Below are positions 23,417 through 32,714 of a DNA stretch of 64,000 nucleotides, one piece after another. Under the pieces are notes generated by a model, which worked only from the letters and a program-made list of their open reading frames with translations, was not told the origin of the DNA and ran no database searches. Position numbers and translations under genes: made by a program. The stretch spans positions 1 to 64,000 of the forward strand of contig JAYULL010000020.1 in the NCBI GenBank assembly GCA_043763625.1. Direction: 5' to 3'. This DNA is from Rubrolithibacter sp043763625 (GTDB taxonomy: Bacteria; Bacteroidota; Bacteroidia; Sphingobacteriales; Sphingobacteriaceae). Positions within the stretch are counted from its first letter, which is position 1. Every line of letters starts with the position of its first letter.

Positions 23417-25373
23417 CTTTGTTATTCATACTTAAAACCGGATTTACTTTAATAACCTTAAACTCGGTGCGGCGGTTAAGCTGATGCTCTCCCTTGGAGC
23501 ATTTAACCCCATTCCGGCAACGGTTCAATAATTCTGTTTCGCCTAAGCCGACAGCAGTTAATCGATTAGATGCTACATTTTTAATGATTAAATAATCGAT
23601 TGCAGATTGTGCTCTTTTTTGTGAGAGAGATTTGTTATAAACGGCCGGCCCTCTCGCATCAGTATGCGAACGAAGCTCGATATTAATGTTGCTCATGGAG
23701 GCTAAAAAAGATACTACTTTATTTAGCTCAGGTTTTGCATCCTGCCGAATGTTCCACTTATTAAAATCATAATAAATATTGTTCAGCGTAACTATTAAGG
23801 CATCTTTTGCTCGCTCTAACTCAAACTTCACATTAAAAATAGTTGCTCCGGTAATACCTTTTGTAGATATTTTACCCTCTTGCCTCGAATAAAATTTATC
23901 TTTATCGCCACTCACGATATAATCGGTGCCCGGATCCAATTCGAAACGGAACTTTCCTTCTGCATTTGTCGGCAAATTCATCTTTCTCCCGGTCGAAAGG
24001 TTTTCAAGTACAATGTTAATTCCGGTTAAGGGACTGCTTGTGGCTTTATCTATAACTTCGCCTTCGATAGCCAGCACTTGTTTTGCAGGCACAATTTTGA
24101 AATTATAAATATCATCTAACCCTTTGCCGCCTTTACGATTGGAAGAGATAAAGCCGGAAATACTATCTGTAAACCAAACTCCAAAATCGTCTTTAGAAGA
24201 ATTTAACGGACTTTTCAAGTTTTCGGCCATAGTAAATTTGCCGGATTGCTCGTCAGCGGTAAAAATATCCAGCCCGCCCATCCCCACATGGCCTTTAGAC
24301 GAAAAATAAAATTTGCCGTCGGCTCTTACAAAAGGAAACACTTCATCTTCGGCAGTGTTAACATCCGGACCGCAATTCGTCGGGTTCCCCCAATTTCCGT
24401 CAGTTTGCTTTTTTGAGTAGTAAATATCCATCCCGCCAAATCCGCCCGGCATATCGGAAGCGAAGTAAAGTATGTTCCCTTGAGGAGAAAGCGCGGGATG
24501 TTGGGCCGAATAATTAACGTCATTACTTAGCGTTAACATCTTAGTTTGGCTCCAACCCTTATCCGTTTTAACTGCAAACCATATCGACTTTTTCCCGACT
24601 ATCAGCTCCTTTTTTTTCTTTTTGCTTTTCCCGGGGAGGCTCGTACGTGTTAAAAAAACTGTATCACCCTTAATATTGAAGACTGCAGGCCCGTTATGAT
24701 ACTCTGCATTAATTTCTTTGGGCAAAATAGAGATAGCCTGCGTAGACGACTTATTGTATTGATAGATTTTTAAATAAGGGTTTCCGGTCCATCCGTAAAC
24801 TTCCTTTTTCTTTCCGGCAGAGCCTTCCGCAAACCAGCGGTCGGAAACGAAGTAGGTAGCTTTATTTACAACAACCGGAGAAAATTCAGAGTATTCTGAA
24901 TTCAGCACCTCTTCGGAAGCAATTTTAACATTATTATCAGGATTATCTGCCCACATCTTTGCCACGTCGCAAGAGTTAGCCATTTTAGTTGTCTCGTCGG
25001 CCAATGCCGGATAAGCTTTTGCAAACAACAAATAATTTTCTTTAGCTTGATCATACTTGCCATTCTGCTTTAGAACCTCCGCCAAATATTTATAAACTAC
25101 CGGCTCAAAACCCGGAAAAGTCAAAACCTTGGCATAAGCTTGCTCGGCATTTTCAGAATCATTAATAAAACGATAACAGTTAGCAAGTTTCTGCGCAACA
25201 TCGAGCGAAGGCTTTTTTTGCATTATTTTTTCGTATATCTCCAGAGCCAGCTTGAAGTCGTATTTTTCGTAATATTTATTGGCTTTTTGAATATCGTCGG
25301 AGAAAATATTCGAGGGTAGAAAATATATAATAAAGCACAAACCTGTGGCAATACAAACCTTCCGGAATTTCAT
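23397..25373 (-). CDS. TPR-PD40-OmpA family protein (PorE-like)
   Basis: A 658-residue exported protein with four parts: TPR-like repeats (about 30-140), a beta-propeller of WD40/PD40 type (about 150-420; LSPQGNILYFASDMPGGFGG, KFYFSSKGHVGMGGLDIF), a carboxypeptidase-regulatory-like domain (about 430-520), and an OmpA domain (about 530-640; RSHTDARGPAVYNKSLSQKRA). This order matches PorE, the peptidoglycan-binding T9SS protein of Porphyromonas. It likely tethers an outer-membrane complex to the cell wall. It is last in the cluster collagen-like, CTD cargo, PorP/SprF, OmpA, on the same strand. The protein may not have a full T9SS role here, as paralogs are common. Confidence 0.9.
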   Translation of the reverse strand: MKFRKVCIATGLCFIIYFLPSNIFSDDIQKANKYYEKYDFKLALEIYEKIMQKKPSLDVAQKLANCYRFINDSENAEQAYAKVLTFPGFEPVVYKYLAEVLKQNGKYDQAKENYLLFAKAYPALADETTKMANSCDVAKMWADNPDNNVKIASEEVLNSEYSEFSPVVVNKATYFVSDRWFAEGSAGKKKEVYGWTGNPYLKIYQYNKSSTQAISILPKEINAEYHNGPAVFNIKGDTVFLTRTSLPGKSKKKKKELIVGKKSIWFAVKTDKGWSQTKMLTLSNDVNYSAQHPALSPQGNILYFASDMPGGFGGMDIYYSKKQTDGNWGNPTNCGPDVNTAEDEVFPFVRADGKFYFSSKGHVGMGGLDIFTADEQSGKFTMAENLKSPLNSSKDDFGVWFTDSISGFISSNRKGGKGLDDIYNFKIVPAKQVLAIEGEVIDKATSSPLTGINIVLENLSTGRKMNLPTNAEGKFRFELDPGTDYIVSGDKDKFYSRQEGKISTKGITGATIFNVKFELERAKDALIVTLNNIYYDFNKWNIRQDAKPELNKVVSFLASMSNINIELRSHTDARGPAVYNKSLSQKRAQSAIDYLIIKNVASNRLTAVGLGETELLNRCRNGVKCSKGEHQLNRRTEFKVIKVNPVLSMNNKEKEDAN

Positions 25374-25385
25374 TTAAGCAATTAG

Positions 25386-26366
25386 TTAAAAGTATCGTGG
25401 CGTGAGCAGCGCAGTACTTCCTTTGGTTGCGTTTAAAATTAATCCAAATGACAATTCATGTGATCCGTTAGAATAGCTCCCTAATTTTGATAAGGAATAA
25501 TCATAAGCATATCCTATCCGAAAATTGTTTTTTACAAATACCTCCACTGCTCCAACTACCGAATTTTGCTTAAATAAACTGCTATTCAAATTGGTATTTT
25601 TCCACATGTTAACACCGGCTCGGTAAGACGCTCCAATCCAAACAGTTTCTTTAATAAGAAAAAAGGAATTCAGGTCTACGCTTGTAGGGCTTTTGGTATC
25701 TTCTTTAATTAAAATTGAGGGTTTGAATTTTAGATATTCGTTAATATCCATTAGGTAACCGGCAGTAAGAAAATAGTGCCGACGTTGTTTTGCAATCGTG
25801 CTGTTTCCTACCTGCTTATAATCAATTTCTTTGGCCAGCATATTAGTCGCAGAGAGGCCCGCGTATAAATGCTCGTTGCTGTAATACACCCCGAATTTGG
25901 CATCCGGAGCAAAGTAATTTTCTTTTCCTCCGGCAAAATTATTGTCGGTTTGGTCTTCCAAGAAAGCATCAGAACCGTTTAACGTATATTGAGAAATTCC
26001 TAGTGCAATGCCGAAACTGAGTCGAGAATCATCTTCGCCCACAGGCAATCGATATGAATAATTAGCATAAGCAGAAGTTTGGTTTTGCAAGCCGATTTTA
26101 TCGTTTATTACTGAAAGGCCCAAGCCAACTTTTTTATTGTTAAAAAAGGCTCCGTCAACGATAAAAGACTGCGTTTTAGGCGCTCCTTTAATACCGGACC
26201 ATTGGTTACGATGCAGCAAACTTAAATTAACGGATTCTTTATATCCTGCATACGCGGGATTAATAACCATCGAATTAAACATGTATTGGCTGTATTGAGC
26301 TTCCTGTTGGGCATTTGCAAAGAAGCAAAAAAGAGAGAAAAAATAAATCAGGCAGATTTTTTTCAT
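25386..26366 (-). CDS. PorP/SprF family outer-membrane protein
   Basis: A 326-residue protein with a signal peptide (about 1-19, ending FANAQ) and the family's N-terminal motif QYSQYMFNSMVINPAYAGYKE. The rest is a beta barrel (NFRIGYAYDYSLSKLGSYSNG, HELSFGLILN). PorP/SprF proteins are partners of type B T9SS cargo in the outer membrane and retain or help export those cargos. The gene sits between the type B cargo gene (upstream) and the OmpA-family gene (12 bases downstream), so its partner is probably the 26460-27674 product. Confidence 0.95.
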   Translation of the reverse strand: MKKICLIYFFSLFCFFANAQQEAQYSQYMFNSMVINPAYAGYKESVNLSLLHRNQWSGIKGAPKTQSFIVDGAFFNNKKVGLGLSVINDKIGLQNQTSAYANYSYRLPVGEDDSRLSFGIALGISQYTLNGSDAFLEDQTDNNFAGGKENYFAPDAKFGVYYSNEHLYAGLSATNMLAKEIDYKQVGNSTIAKQRRHYFLTAGYLMDINEYLKFKPSILIKEDTKSPTSVDLNSFFLIKETVWIGASYRAGVNMWKNTNLNSSLFKQNSVVGAVEVFVKNNFRIGYAYDYSLSKLGSYSNGSHELSFGLILNATKGSTALLTPRYF

Positions 26367-26459
26367 CAGAATGTATTGTTTACCCGAGACGACGGAGCTA
26401 TTTTATGTGACCGACGTTGTTCGATTCGATTTTTGTCCGGAGCACATATTGCTTTCATA

Positions 26460-27674
26460 TTAATCTCGTTTTATCAACGTAATAAATCCTTTGTAAATTT
26501 TTTTCTTACCCATAACGTTTACATCCAAGGCGTAGAAATAGGTACCTGAAGCCAAGTTACCGCCATCCCAAGCTCTATTATTCGTATAACCGGTAGCCTT
26601 ATACACCTCGTCTCCCCAGCGATTTACGATGACCAGGGAATTTTCCGGGTATAGATCGATATTTTTTATCTTCCAAGTATCATTTTTATTATCTCCGTCG
26701 GGGGAAAAAGCGTTGTAAATAGAAATATCCTCGTTTGCCGCCACAGTCTGCTCTGACGTTGCAAATGAAATTGGAGTATTTTGAAGAACATCGGTATTGT
26801 GATAGGCGATATAGCGGTCCAGCCCGTCCCCGAACATGCCGTCTGTGCTTTTACAGGTCTCTTTCTCCCAAATAGAGAGTGCGTTCCAAACTACAACTTG
26901 ATCTTCGTTACCGTCTTCAACAGTGCTTTTAAAAAATTTGAAATCAGCTCCCGAGTTTCCTGAATTTTGACTTACGCGATAAAAATATTTATCAGAGATA
27001 TTTTTAACATCCTCCTTCTTACTTTCCCGATCGTAGCCAGATAAACCGGGGTCTTCAGGAAGCAGACTAAGGGAAAAGGTATTTGATGAGGAATTTTTAG
27101 CCGTAACTTTTACCGGCCTGTATAAATTTATTCCGGAAGCTTTTATATACGACCCCAAAGGAAAAAGATAAGCGCCGGGAGAGTTTAAGTTTCGTAGAAG
27201 TTTTCCGCTTTTATCGGTACTTATAAAACCTGAGGTTCGCTGAATTGCTTCGGGGTCGGAACTTAAAACCGAAAGAGTATAGCCTTCAGCCCGAAACTCT
27301 CTATCATTTAAAAATAATTGACCGGCTACATCCGCGTCAGTTTCTAATTTTTTATAGTCAATACCCGATAGGGATAAGTTGGGGAAAGTAGTTTTAAACT
27401 GACCGCCAATTACTTGATCTGCCCCGTTTAATTGAACCTCTCCGGTGGATTCACTAGTGAATACGGATGAATTAGAATCTTCATTAGACCAATCCTTATT
27501 AGCAACCATAATACCTTTATTTAATACCTTACCGGAGTGGTGCAAGTAGTCGGCGTCAACATATAGCAACCCACTGTCTCCAACAAAAAGTATTTGACCG
27601 GTGTTTACAAATTGAGCCTTAGCACTCGAACCTGCCAACAGTAGAGCAACTAATATTACATCTGCAATTTTCAT
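26460..27674 (-). CDS. T9SS type B (gliding-motility-associated) cargo protein
   Basis: A 404-residue exported protein. Signal peptide about 1-20; a beta-rich body of about 290 residues, of unrecognised function; then the type B C-terminal domain of about 85 residues (YNAFSPDGDNKNDTWKI, LVIVNRWGDEVYKA, GTYFYALDVNVMGKKKIYKGFI). The CTD exports the protein by T9SS and is used with PorP/SprF partners such as the next gene. The start of the next gene upstream, the collagen-like protein, is two bases away, so they are co-transcribed. No enzyme motif is visible in the body. Confidence 0.9.
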   Translation of the reverse strand: MKIADVILVALLLAGSSAKAQFVNTGQILFVGDSGLLYVDADYLHHSGKVLNKGIMVANKDWSNEDSNSSVFTSESTGEVQLNGADQVIGGQFKTTFPNLSLSGIDYKKLETDADVAGQLFLNDREFRAEGYTLSVLSSDPEAIQRTSGFISTDKSGKLLRNLNSPGAYLFPLGSYIKASGINLYRPVKVTAKNSSSNTFSLSLLPEDPGLSGYDRESKKEDVKNISDKYFYRVSQNSGNSGADFKFFKSTVEDGNEDQVVVWNALSIWEKETCKSTDGMFGDGLDRYIAYHNTDVLQNTPISFATSEQTVAANEDISIYNAFSPDGDNKNDTWKIKNIDLYPENSLVIVNRWGDEVYKATGYTNNRAWDGGNLASGTYFYALDVNVMGKKKIYKGFITLIKRD

Positions 27675-27676
27675 TT

Positions 27677-29503
27677 CTACTGAATTACCGAAATGTAAAA
27701 AGTCATTGAAGGAGGATCAATAGCGGCGCCTGTAGCATTAAAAAATTTAATTTCTACTGAACCTACGGCAGATACTCTGGCATATCCTATTAACAATCCG
27801 TCGCTTAAGCCGCTGCCGGGGGAAACTATCACTGATGCACCTAAAGCTGCATTGGTAAGGGAAAACGAAGCCGAATATGAAGAACTTGCAGCTATTGAGG
27901 GTAAATCTTGCGTAACTGAAGCTTTTATTATAGCAGAAAGGCTTGAACCGGTTATGCCGATCTTAACTCCGGAAGAACTGAGCCGCATTTTTTCGGCATT
28001 GTTAACCTTAAAAACAACGTCTGCATTAGTAGTCGTTCCGATAAAATTTGTGGCTGCATTTATAGTATTATTACCTACTAAAAGCCAACCATTGCTATCT
28101 CCTTGAGCTCCTTGAGGGCCCTGAGGACCTTGTAAACCTTGCGGCCCCGCCGGACCTTGTTGCCCTTCTGCTCCTTGAGGGCCGGTAGCTCCCTGCGGAC
28201 CTTGCGGGCCGGTATCACCTTGTGGTCCTTCCGGTCCAAGGTCTCCGGTATCGCCTTTGTCCCCTTTCGGGCCTGTTGCGCCTATCGGACCGGTAACTCC
28301 TGCTGCACCGGCAGTCCCGGTGTCACCTTTATCGCCTTTCGGACCTGTTGCTCCGGCAGTGCCCGTTTTTCCCGCCGCACCCGCATCTCCTTTAGGCCCT
28401 TGAACTCCGGTAGATCCGGTTGCACCTGTAGCACCGGTATCCCCTTTCGGTCCTTGCGCACCTATAGAACCTTGCATTCCCGGGGTTCCTTGTGGTCCGG
28501 CAGGTCCCTGCGCTCCGGCAGGGCCTACATTGCCTTGATCACCTTTGGCTCCTTTAGGGCCCGTGGCACCGATTGCACCTGCAGCACCGATGAGGCCGGC
28601 GGGACCTTGCGGACCTGTCGGACCTTCCACGCCGGTAGTTAAATTACCTATACTGTCCCAAACAGCGCTCGTATTTCTTTTAAATAATGTTCCTTTTGCT
28701 GTATTGATATATATATCATCTTGCTTGGCTGTTTTATTAAAGGCTGCAAGAATATCAGCATCAATCGGTGGGTACTTAACCCCTGAATAAAGCTGCGCTC
28801 CTTCCGGTCCCGGAGGGCCCACAACACCTGTGGTCAAACTCGCTATTTGAGTCCAAATTCCGACATTATCTCGTTGAAAAACGTTTCCGTTGTTGATATT
28901 TAAATATAGATCCTTTTCTTTTAGCGAGGTTCCGACGGCAAAGGTGGCGTCAACCGGGGGGTTTGCATTACCTGAATACCACAATGCCCCTTCCCCCGTA
29001 TCACCTTTCGGCCCCTGTATACCTTGAGGCCCTGCCGGTCCCATGTCCCCTTGCGAACCTTGAATGCCTTGAGCTCCGGACGAACCTACCGGACCTTGCA
29101 CGCCGATGGGACCTGCCGGCCCTGCAACTCCTTGAGGCCCGGCCGAACCATTGCCTGTTCCTCCCCCGGCGCCTACATCATACCATTTATCGACTGACCA
29201 AAAATTAAATTTATTAGTGTCTTTGTTAAAAATTAAGAGGCCGTTAATATCTGTATTGGTTACCCCCTCCGTTTGTAGTTGATCACGTTGAACTAAGGTT
29301 AAACGAGGCACCAACAAACCTTTAGCAGTAGAAACCATATCTAAAATAGCCTTTTCGTTTGGACTTTCAGTACCGATACCAATAGAACCGTTCTGAGCAT
29401 CTGCATTAAAAAAGCCTAATAAAGCGGCGCAAAGGAAAAAACAGGAAAGATATTCTTTTCCGATTTTTTTCTGCATTGTAAGCGAGAACAAATAATTCTT
29501 CAT
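27677..29503 (-). CDS. Collagen-like surface protein
   Basis: A 608-residue exported protein. After the signal peptide come an N-terminal IGIGTESPNEKAILDM segment (typical of Bacteroidota tail-fibre-like proteins), a collagen block (about 121-171; GPAGPQGIQGPKGD), two copies of a small domain (about 174-225 and 237-291, each with LYxNxxNGxxFxRxxxxxW), a second, longer collagen block (about 293-478) and a C-terminal head of 130 residues. GXY repeats dominate. It probably forms trimeric stalks on the cell surface. The ATG at 29476 (residue 10) would give a cleaner signal peptide. It leads the T9SS cluster. A phage tail-fibre origin is possible but no phage gene is nearby. Confidence 0.9.
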   Translation of the reverse strand: MKNYLFSLTMQKKIGKEYLSCFFLCAALLGFFNADAQNGSIGIGTESPNEKAILDMVSTAKGLLVPRLTLVQRDQLQTEGVTNTDINGLLIFNKDTNKFNFWSVDKWYDVGAGGGTGNGSAGPQGVAGPAGPIGVQGPVGSSGAQGIQGSQGDMGPAGPQGIQGPKGDTGEGALWYSGNANPPVDATFAVGTSLKEKDLYLNINNGNVFQRDNVGIWTQIASLTTGVVGPPGPEGAQLYSGVKYPPIDADILAAFNKTAKQDDIYINTAKGTLFKRNTSAVWDSIGNLTTGVEGPTGPQGPAGLIGAAGAIGATGPKGAKGDQGNVGPAGAQGPAGPQGTPGMQGSIGAQGPKGDTGATGATGSTGVQGPKGDAGAAGKTGTAGATGPKGDKGDTGTAGAAGVTGPIGATGPKGDKGDTGDLGPEGPQGDTGPQGPQGATGPQGAEGQQGPAGPQGLQGPQGPQGAQGDSNGWLLVGNNTINAATNFIGTTTNADVVFKVNNAEKMRLSSSGVKIGITGSSLSAIIKASVTQDLPSIAASSSYSASFSLTNAALGASVIVSPGSGLSDGLLIGYARVSAVGSVEIKFFNATGAAIDPPSMTFYISVIQ

Positions 29504-29761
29504 GTTATCCTTAATTGTAGATTTTGCTTTTTTATGTTTTTGCAGCCGCCTGCAAGCAGCAAACCAAGTGGTTTTTTACGGACGGGAATCGGCAAAGTTT
29601 CAGGTTATCCACATAATAGGCTTGATTATCAACATTCAGGAAAATGTATTCGCTTTTAAACGACACCGCAATGAGATATTTTGATATTTTTGAGAACCAA
29701 AAGAACAAGAGCAGAACTGCTCGATAAAACCTTTTAAATATTAAATCCTTTTACCGGATAT

Positions 29762-30313
29762 ATGAAGCAAATTGAAGATTCGGAAATACTACAAAAATTT
29801 GCAGCCGAAAACAGCAGAAACCAAGCTTTCAATCTGCTTTTACAAAAATATCAGCAAAAAATATATTGGCATGTAAGGCGGATGGTAATAGATCATGATG
29901 ATGCTGATGACGTTGTACAAGAAGTTTTTATAAAAGTTTGGAGAAACCTGCAAAACTTTAGAAACGATTCTCAGCTTTATACTTGGCTTTATCGAATTGC
30001 AACAAACGAATCGATTACCTTTCTTAATAAAAAGAAGCAAAAGAATAATATCTCTTTAGATGATGTAGATTACAGTTTAGCAGACTCTTTAGCCGACAGT
30101 GCTTATTTCAATGGTGACAAGGCTCAGCAAAAGCTTCAAAATGCTTTAGTTACTCTTCCCGATAAACAACGCCTTGTTTTTAACATGAAATACTTTGATG
30201 ATTTAAAATATGAAGAAATATCTAACATTTTAGGAACCAGTGTAGGAGCACTTAAGGCTTCCTATCATTTAGCTGTTAAAAAAATAGAAAAATACTTCTT
30301 AAATACTGATTAA
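29762..30313 (+). CDS. ECF RNA polymerase sigma factor, second
   Basis: A 183-residue sigma-70 protein. Region 2 is near 20-85 (YWHVRRMVIDHDDADDVVQEVFIKVWRNLQ), region 4 near 120-170 (LPDKQRLVFNMKYFDDLKYEEISNILGTS). It is more like the RpoE/SigW type than the FecI type. It heads an operon with a single-TM protein and a small exported protein, the usual pattern sigma / membrane anti-sigma / periplasmic sensor. A 6-bp inverted repeat (GAGCAG AA CTGCTC, 29709-29722) lies upstream. Confidence 0.95.
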   Translation: MKQIEDSEILQKFAAENSRNQAFNLLLQKYQQKIYWHVRRMVIDHDDADDVVQEVFIKVWRNLQNFRNDSQLYTWLYRIATNESITFLNKKKQKNNISLDDVDYSLADSLADSAYFNGDKAQQKLQNALVTLPDKQRLVFNMKYFDDLKYEEISNILGTSVGALKASYHLAVKKIEKYFLNTD

Positions 30314-30347
30314 ACCTTTACATTGAAATGGTATCAATACTTTTGCT

Positions 30348-30884
30348 ATGGTTGAGGCAATAAATACATACGAAGACGACGACTCATTATCATTTTTGCC
30401 AAAAAACGGGAAAGAAAATCCTTTTACCATTCCGGATGATTATTTCAATTCGTTAACCGCATCTATTGAAGCAGGCGTTTTTGCGGACGGTTTAAGAGAA
30501 AAGATTTCCGCCGACGGGTTTGGCGTCCCCTTAAATTATTTTGATTCTTTAAGCGAAAGAATTAACTATCGATTGCCGGGTCGAACCTCGGGAAAAACTG
30601 TTAATATCAGGTGGATTACAACTCGATGGCCCAGATATGCAGCGGCTGCTTGTTTCGCTGTAGTAGCGAGTACAATTATTTTTTTAAATCAGAAACCTCT
30701 CGAAACAGTTAATTTGAATTCTATTCCCGACGAGGAGATTGTTAATTATTTAAAAGTAAATACAGAGGCAGATGATTCGGAGATGTTAATTGACAATATA
30801 AATATGGATAAAAGCTTTACAAATTTTGATAAAGGATTTTCCGATCAGGAATTAGAACAATACATTAATTCTACTACTCTTTAA
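30348..30884 (+). CDS. Single-TM protein, candidate anti-sigma factor
   Basis: A 178-residue protein with one membrane segment (about 93-109, AAAACFAVVASTIIFL). Its cytoplasmic N-terminus has two similar motifs, IPDDYFNSLTASIE and VPLNYFDSLSERI, each an F/V-P-x-x-Y-F-x-S-L pattern that is common in small anti-sigma-like proteins of Bacteroidota. The C-terminus is acidic and would lie in the periplasm. Its place between the ECF sigma and an exported protein suggests an anti-sigma role, which is inference; no zinc motif is seen. Confidence 0.65.
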   Translation: MVEAINTYEDDDSLSFLPKNGKENPFTIPDDYFNSLTASIEAGVFADGLREKISADGFGVPLNYFDSLSERINYRLPGRTSGKTVNIRWITTRWPRYAAAACFAVVASTIIFLNQKPLETVNLNSIPDEEIVNYLKVNTEADDSEMLIDNINMDKSFTNFDKGFSDQELEQYINSTTL

Positions 30885-30894
30885 CTTTGGAAAG

Positions 30895-31311
30895 ATGAAA
30901 CTATTTTTAAGCATTCTGTTAACTGCCGCTTTTATAACTGCAGGTTATGCTCAAGAAAATCCGGAAAGGGTTAAACGGATTGAAGCATTAAAAGCTGCAT
31001 TTATTACCAAAAAATTAGATTTGAACCCTGACGAGGCAAAAAGCTTTTGGCCGGTATATAATAATTATCAAAACGAAATTACAAGTTTGGTTAAGCAAAA
31101 AAAACTTAACCGTTCTGAAAATAAAGGTAAGCCTGAAGAAGCTTTAGACAACGATATGGAGTATGACACGAAAATGGTTGATGTAAAAAAGAAATACAGG
31201 AAAGAATTTTCGAAGGTTTTACCTGCTCAAAAAGTTTTAGAATTGTATAACGCCGAACGTGAATTTCGTGAAGAGCTTATCCGCGAACTGCGAGAACGAC
31301 ATAAAGAATAA
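30895..31311 (+). CDS. Small exported Spy/CpxP-like protein
   Basis: A 138-residue protein with a signal peptide (about 1-19, ending GYAQ) and an entirely helical, highly charged mature part. The layout (ITKKLDLNPDEAKSFWPVYNNYQ, then KKYRKEFSKVLPAQKVLELY) resembles the LTxxQ/Spy/CpxP periplasmic chaperone group found next to ECF sigma factors; it is similar in layout, not in exact motif. It follows the candidate anti-sigma gene by ten bases and ends at a terminator. A role in sensing envelope stress is inferred. Confidence 0.75.
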   Translation: MKLFLSILLTAAFITAGYAQENPERVKRIEALKAAFITKKLDLNPDEAKSFWPVYNNYQNEITSLVKQKKLNRSENKGKPEEALDNDMEYDTKMVDVKKKYRKEFSKVLPAQKVLELYNAEREFREELIRELRERHKE

Positions 31312-31318
31312 GCATACA

Positions 31319-31343
31319 AAAGCCTTCGGTAATCGAGGGCTTT
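31319..31343 (+). terminator. Terminator of the second ECF operon
   Basis: A 10-bp stem, AAAGCCTTCG with CGAGGGCTTT (one G-T pair), 5-base loop, followed by CTACTTTTT-like sequence. It separates the ECF operon from the aminotransferase gene 13 bases on. Confidence 0.65.
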
Positions 31344-31356
31344 CTACTTTTAGGTC

Positions 31357-32550
31357 ATGCTCAATTTAAAACAGCTCTTTTTGCTTAATAATGCACAAAC
31401 ATCTTCGTCGCCTCGACTTTTACATATCATCAAAGCCGAAGGACTTTATATTTACGATACCCAAGGAAAAGCTTATATAGATTTAGTTTCAGGATTTGCA
31501 GTAAGCAATGTGGGGCATCGCCACCCCAAGGTAGTTCAAGCGATAAAAGACCAGGTTGATAAATATCTTCACGTAACGGTTTACGGTGAATTCGTTCAAT
31601 CGCCACAGGTTCATTTAGCGGAAAAACTTGTGTCGCATCTTCCGCGAAATCTGGACTCCGTTTATTTAGTAAATTCCGGCACCGAAGCAACAGAAGGTGC
31701 TTTAAAGCTTGCAAAACGCTTTACCGGACGGACTGAAATCATTTCTTTTAAAGACTCTTATCACGGCAGTACACACGGCGCATTAAGTGTGATGGGTAAT
31801 GAATATTATAAACAAGCTTACAGGCCTCTTTTACCGGATATTAAATTTCTAAATCTTAATCAATTACCGGAACTGGAGAACATAACAACAAATACAGCTT
31901 GTGTGATTTTAGAAACGATTCAGGGTGAAGCAGGGATTAGGGTGCCGGAGTTCGAATTTATGCAGGCTTTGAGAAAACGATGCACCGAAACAGATACATT
32001 ACTGATCTTAGATGAAATACAAACCGGTTTCGGAAGAACAGGACGTCTGTTTTGTTTTGAACATTTCCGTATTGTGCCGGATATTTTATTAATTGCGAAA
32101 GGAATGGGTGGAGGTATGCCTATTGGAGCTTTTGTTGCTTCAAGGCAAATTATGGATTCGCTTAAGGAAAATCCGATTCTCGGCCATATAACCACCTTCG
32201 GAGGGCATCCGGTTAGTTGTGCATCGGCTTTAGCTACATTAAACATTATTCTCCAAGAAAACCTGATAGAGAAAATGGAGGAGAAAGAAATCCTTTTCAG
32301 AAGTTTACTTGTACATCCACTGATAAGAGAGATAAGAGGAAAAGGACTAATGCTGGCACTGCAGCTTCAAAATTTCCGGCAAGTGGAGATTGTAAGCCGC
32401 TACTGTGAAGAAAGAGGTGTTATAATTGATTGGTTTTTACATTGCGACAGTGCTTTAAGAATAGCTCCTCCCTTAATTATTACCGAAAAAGAAATTATTA
32501 AGGTTTGCGAAGTAGTTATAGAGGCTTTAGATACTTTAGAAATTAATTAA
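31357..32550 (+). CDS. Class III PLP-dependent aminotransferase
   Basis: A 397-residue fold-type I aminotransferase of the ornithine/acetylornithine/4-aminobutyrate group. The PLP-binding Lys is K248 (LLIAKGMGGGMPIGAF), and SGTEATEGALKLAK and LDEIQTGFGRTG are the expected cofactor motifs. It probably transfers the side-chain amino group of ornithine, acetylornithine or a related diamine to 2-oxoglutarate. The sequence cannot separate ArgD from other members of the group; no arginine genes are nearby to help. The gene stands alone after the ECF operon terminator. Confidence 0.9.
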   Translation: MLNLKQLFLLNNAQTSSSPRLLHIIKAEGLYIYDTQGKAYIDLVSGFAVSNVGHRHPKVVQAIKDQVDKYLHVTVYGEFVQSPQVHLAEKLVSHLPRNLDSVYLVNSGTEATEGALKLAKRFTGRTEIISFKDSYHGSTHGALSVMGNEYYKQAYRPLLPDIKFLNLNQLPELENITTNTACVILETIQGEAGIRVPEFEFMQALRKRCTETDTLLILDEIQTGFGRTGRLFCFEHFRIVPDILLIAKGMGGGMPIGAFVASRQIMDSLKENPILGHITTFGGHPVSCASALATLNIILQENLIEKMEEKEILFRSLLVHPLIREIRGKGLMLALQLQNFRQVEIVSRYCEERGVIIDWFLHCDSALRIAPPLIITEKEIIKVCEVVIEALDTLEIN

Positions 32551-32572
32551 AGCGGGAACAATTTTAATTTTT

Positions 32573-32580
32573 TATATTTG
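32573..32580 (+). promoter_or_regulatory. Candidate -7 element of the DUF4290-murA operon
   Basis: TATATTTG on the plus strand matches TAnnTTTG. No clear TTTG is seen 17-20 bases upstream. It leaves a 5' leader of about 130 bases before the DUF4290 ATG at 32715. Confidence 0.35.
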
Positions 32581-32714
32581 CAACCCGGAAATAACAAAAC
32601 AGGTTCACAAGTACCTAGGGTTTACATTAGAGAAATAACCTTTCCGAATCAAAACTTTCCCGGAGTTTATTACGTTAAACTGAGCTTTAAGAGTCTTTTG
32701 ATTACAACATTAAA

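Noticed and set aside
28139..28642. Long open frames on the plus strand inside the collagen-like gene
   Set aside because: They arise because Gly-x-y codon repeats stay open in antisense; the minus-strand reading has a signal peptide and collagen repeats.
27990..29150. Dense short repeats that could suggest a CRISPR array or satellite
   Set aside because: The repeats have a 9-base grain and code for Gly-x-y triplets; there are no constant repeats with unique spacers.
27677..29503. Phage tail-fibre origin of the collagen-like gene
   Set aside because: The N-terminal segment is tail-fibre-like, but all neighbours are T9SS-related and no phage structural gene is nearby.
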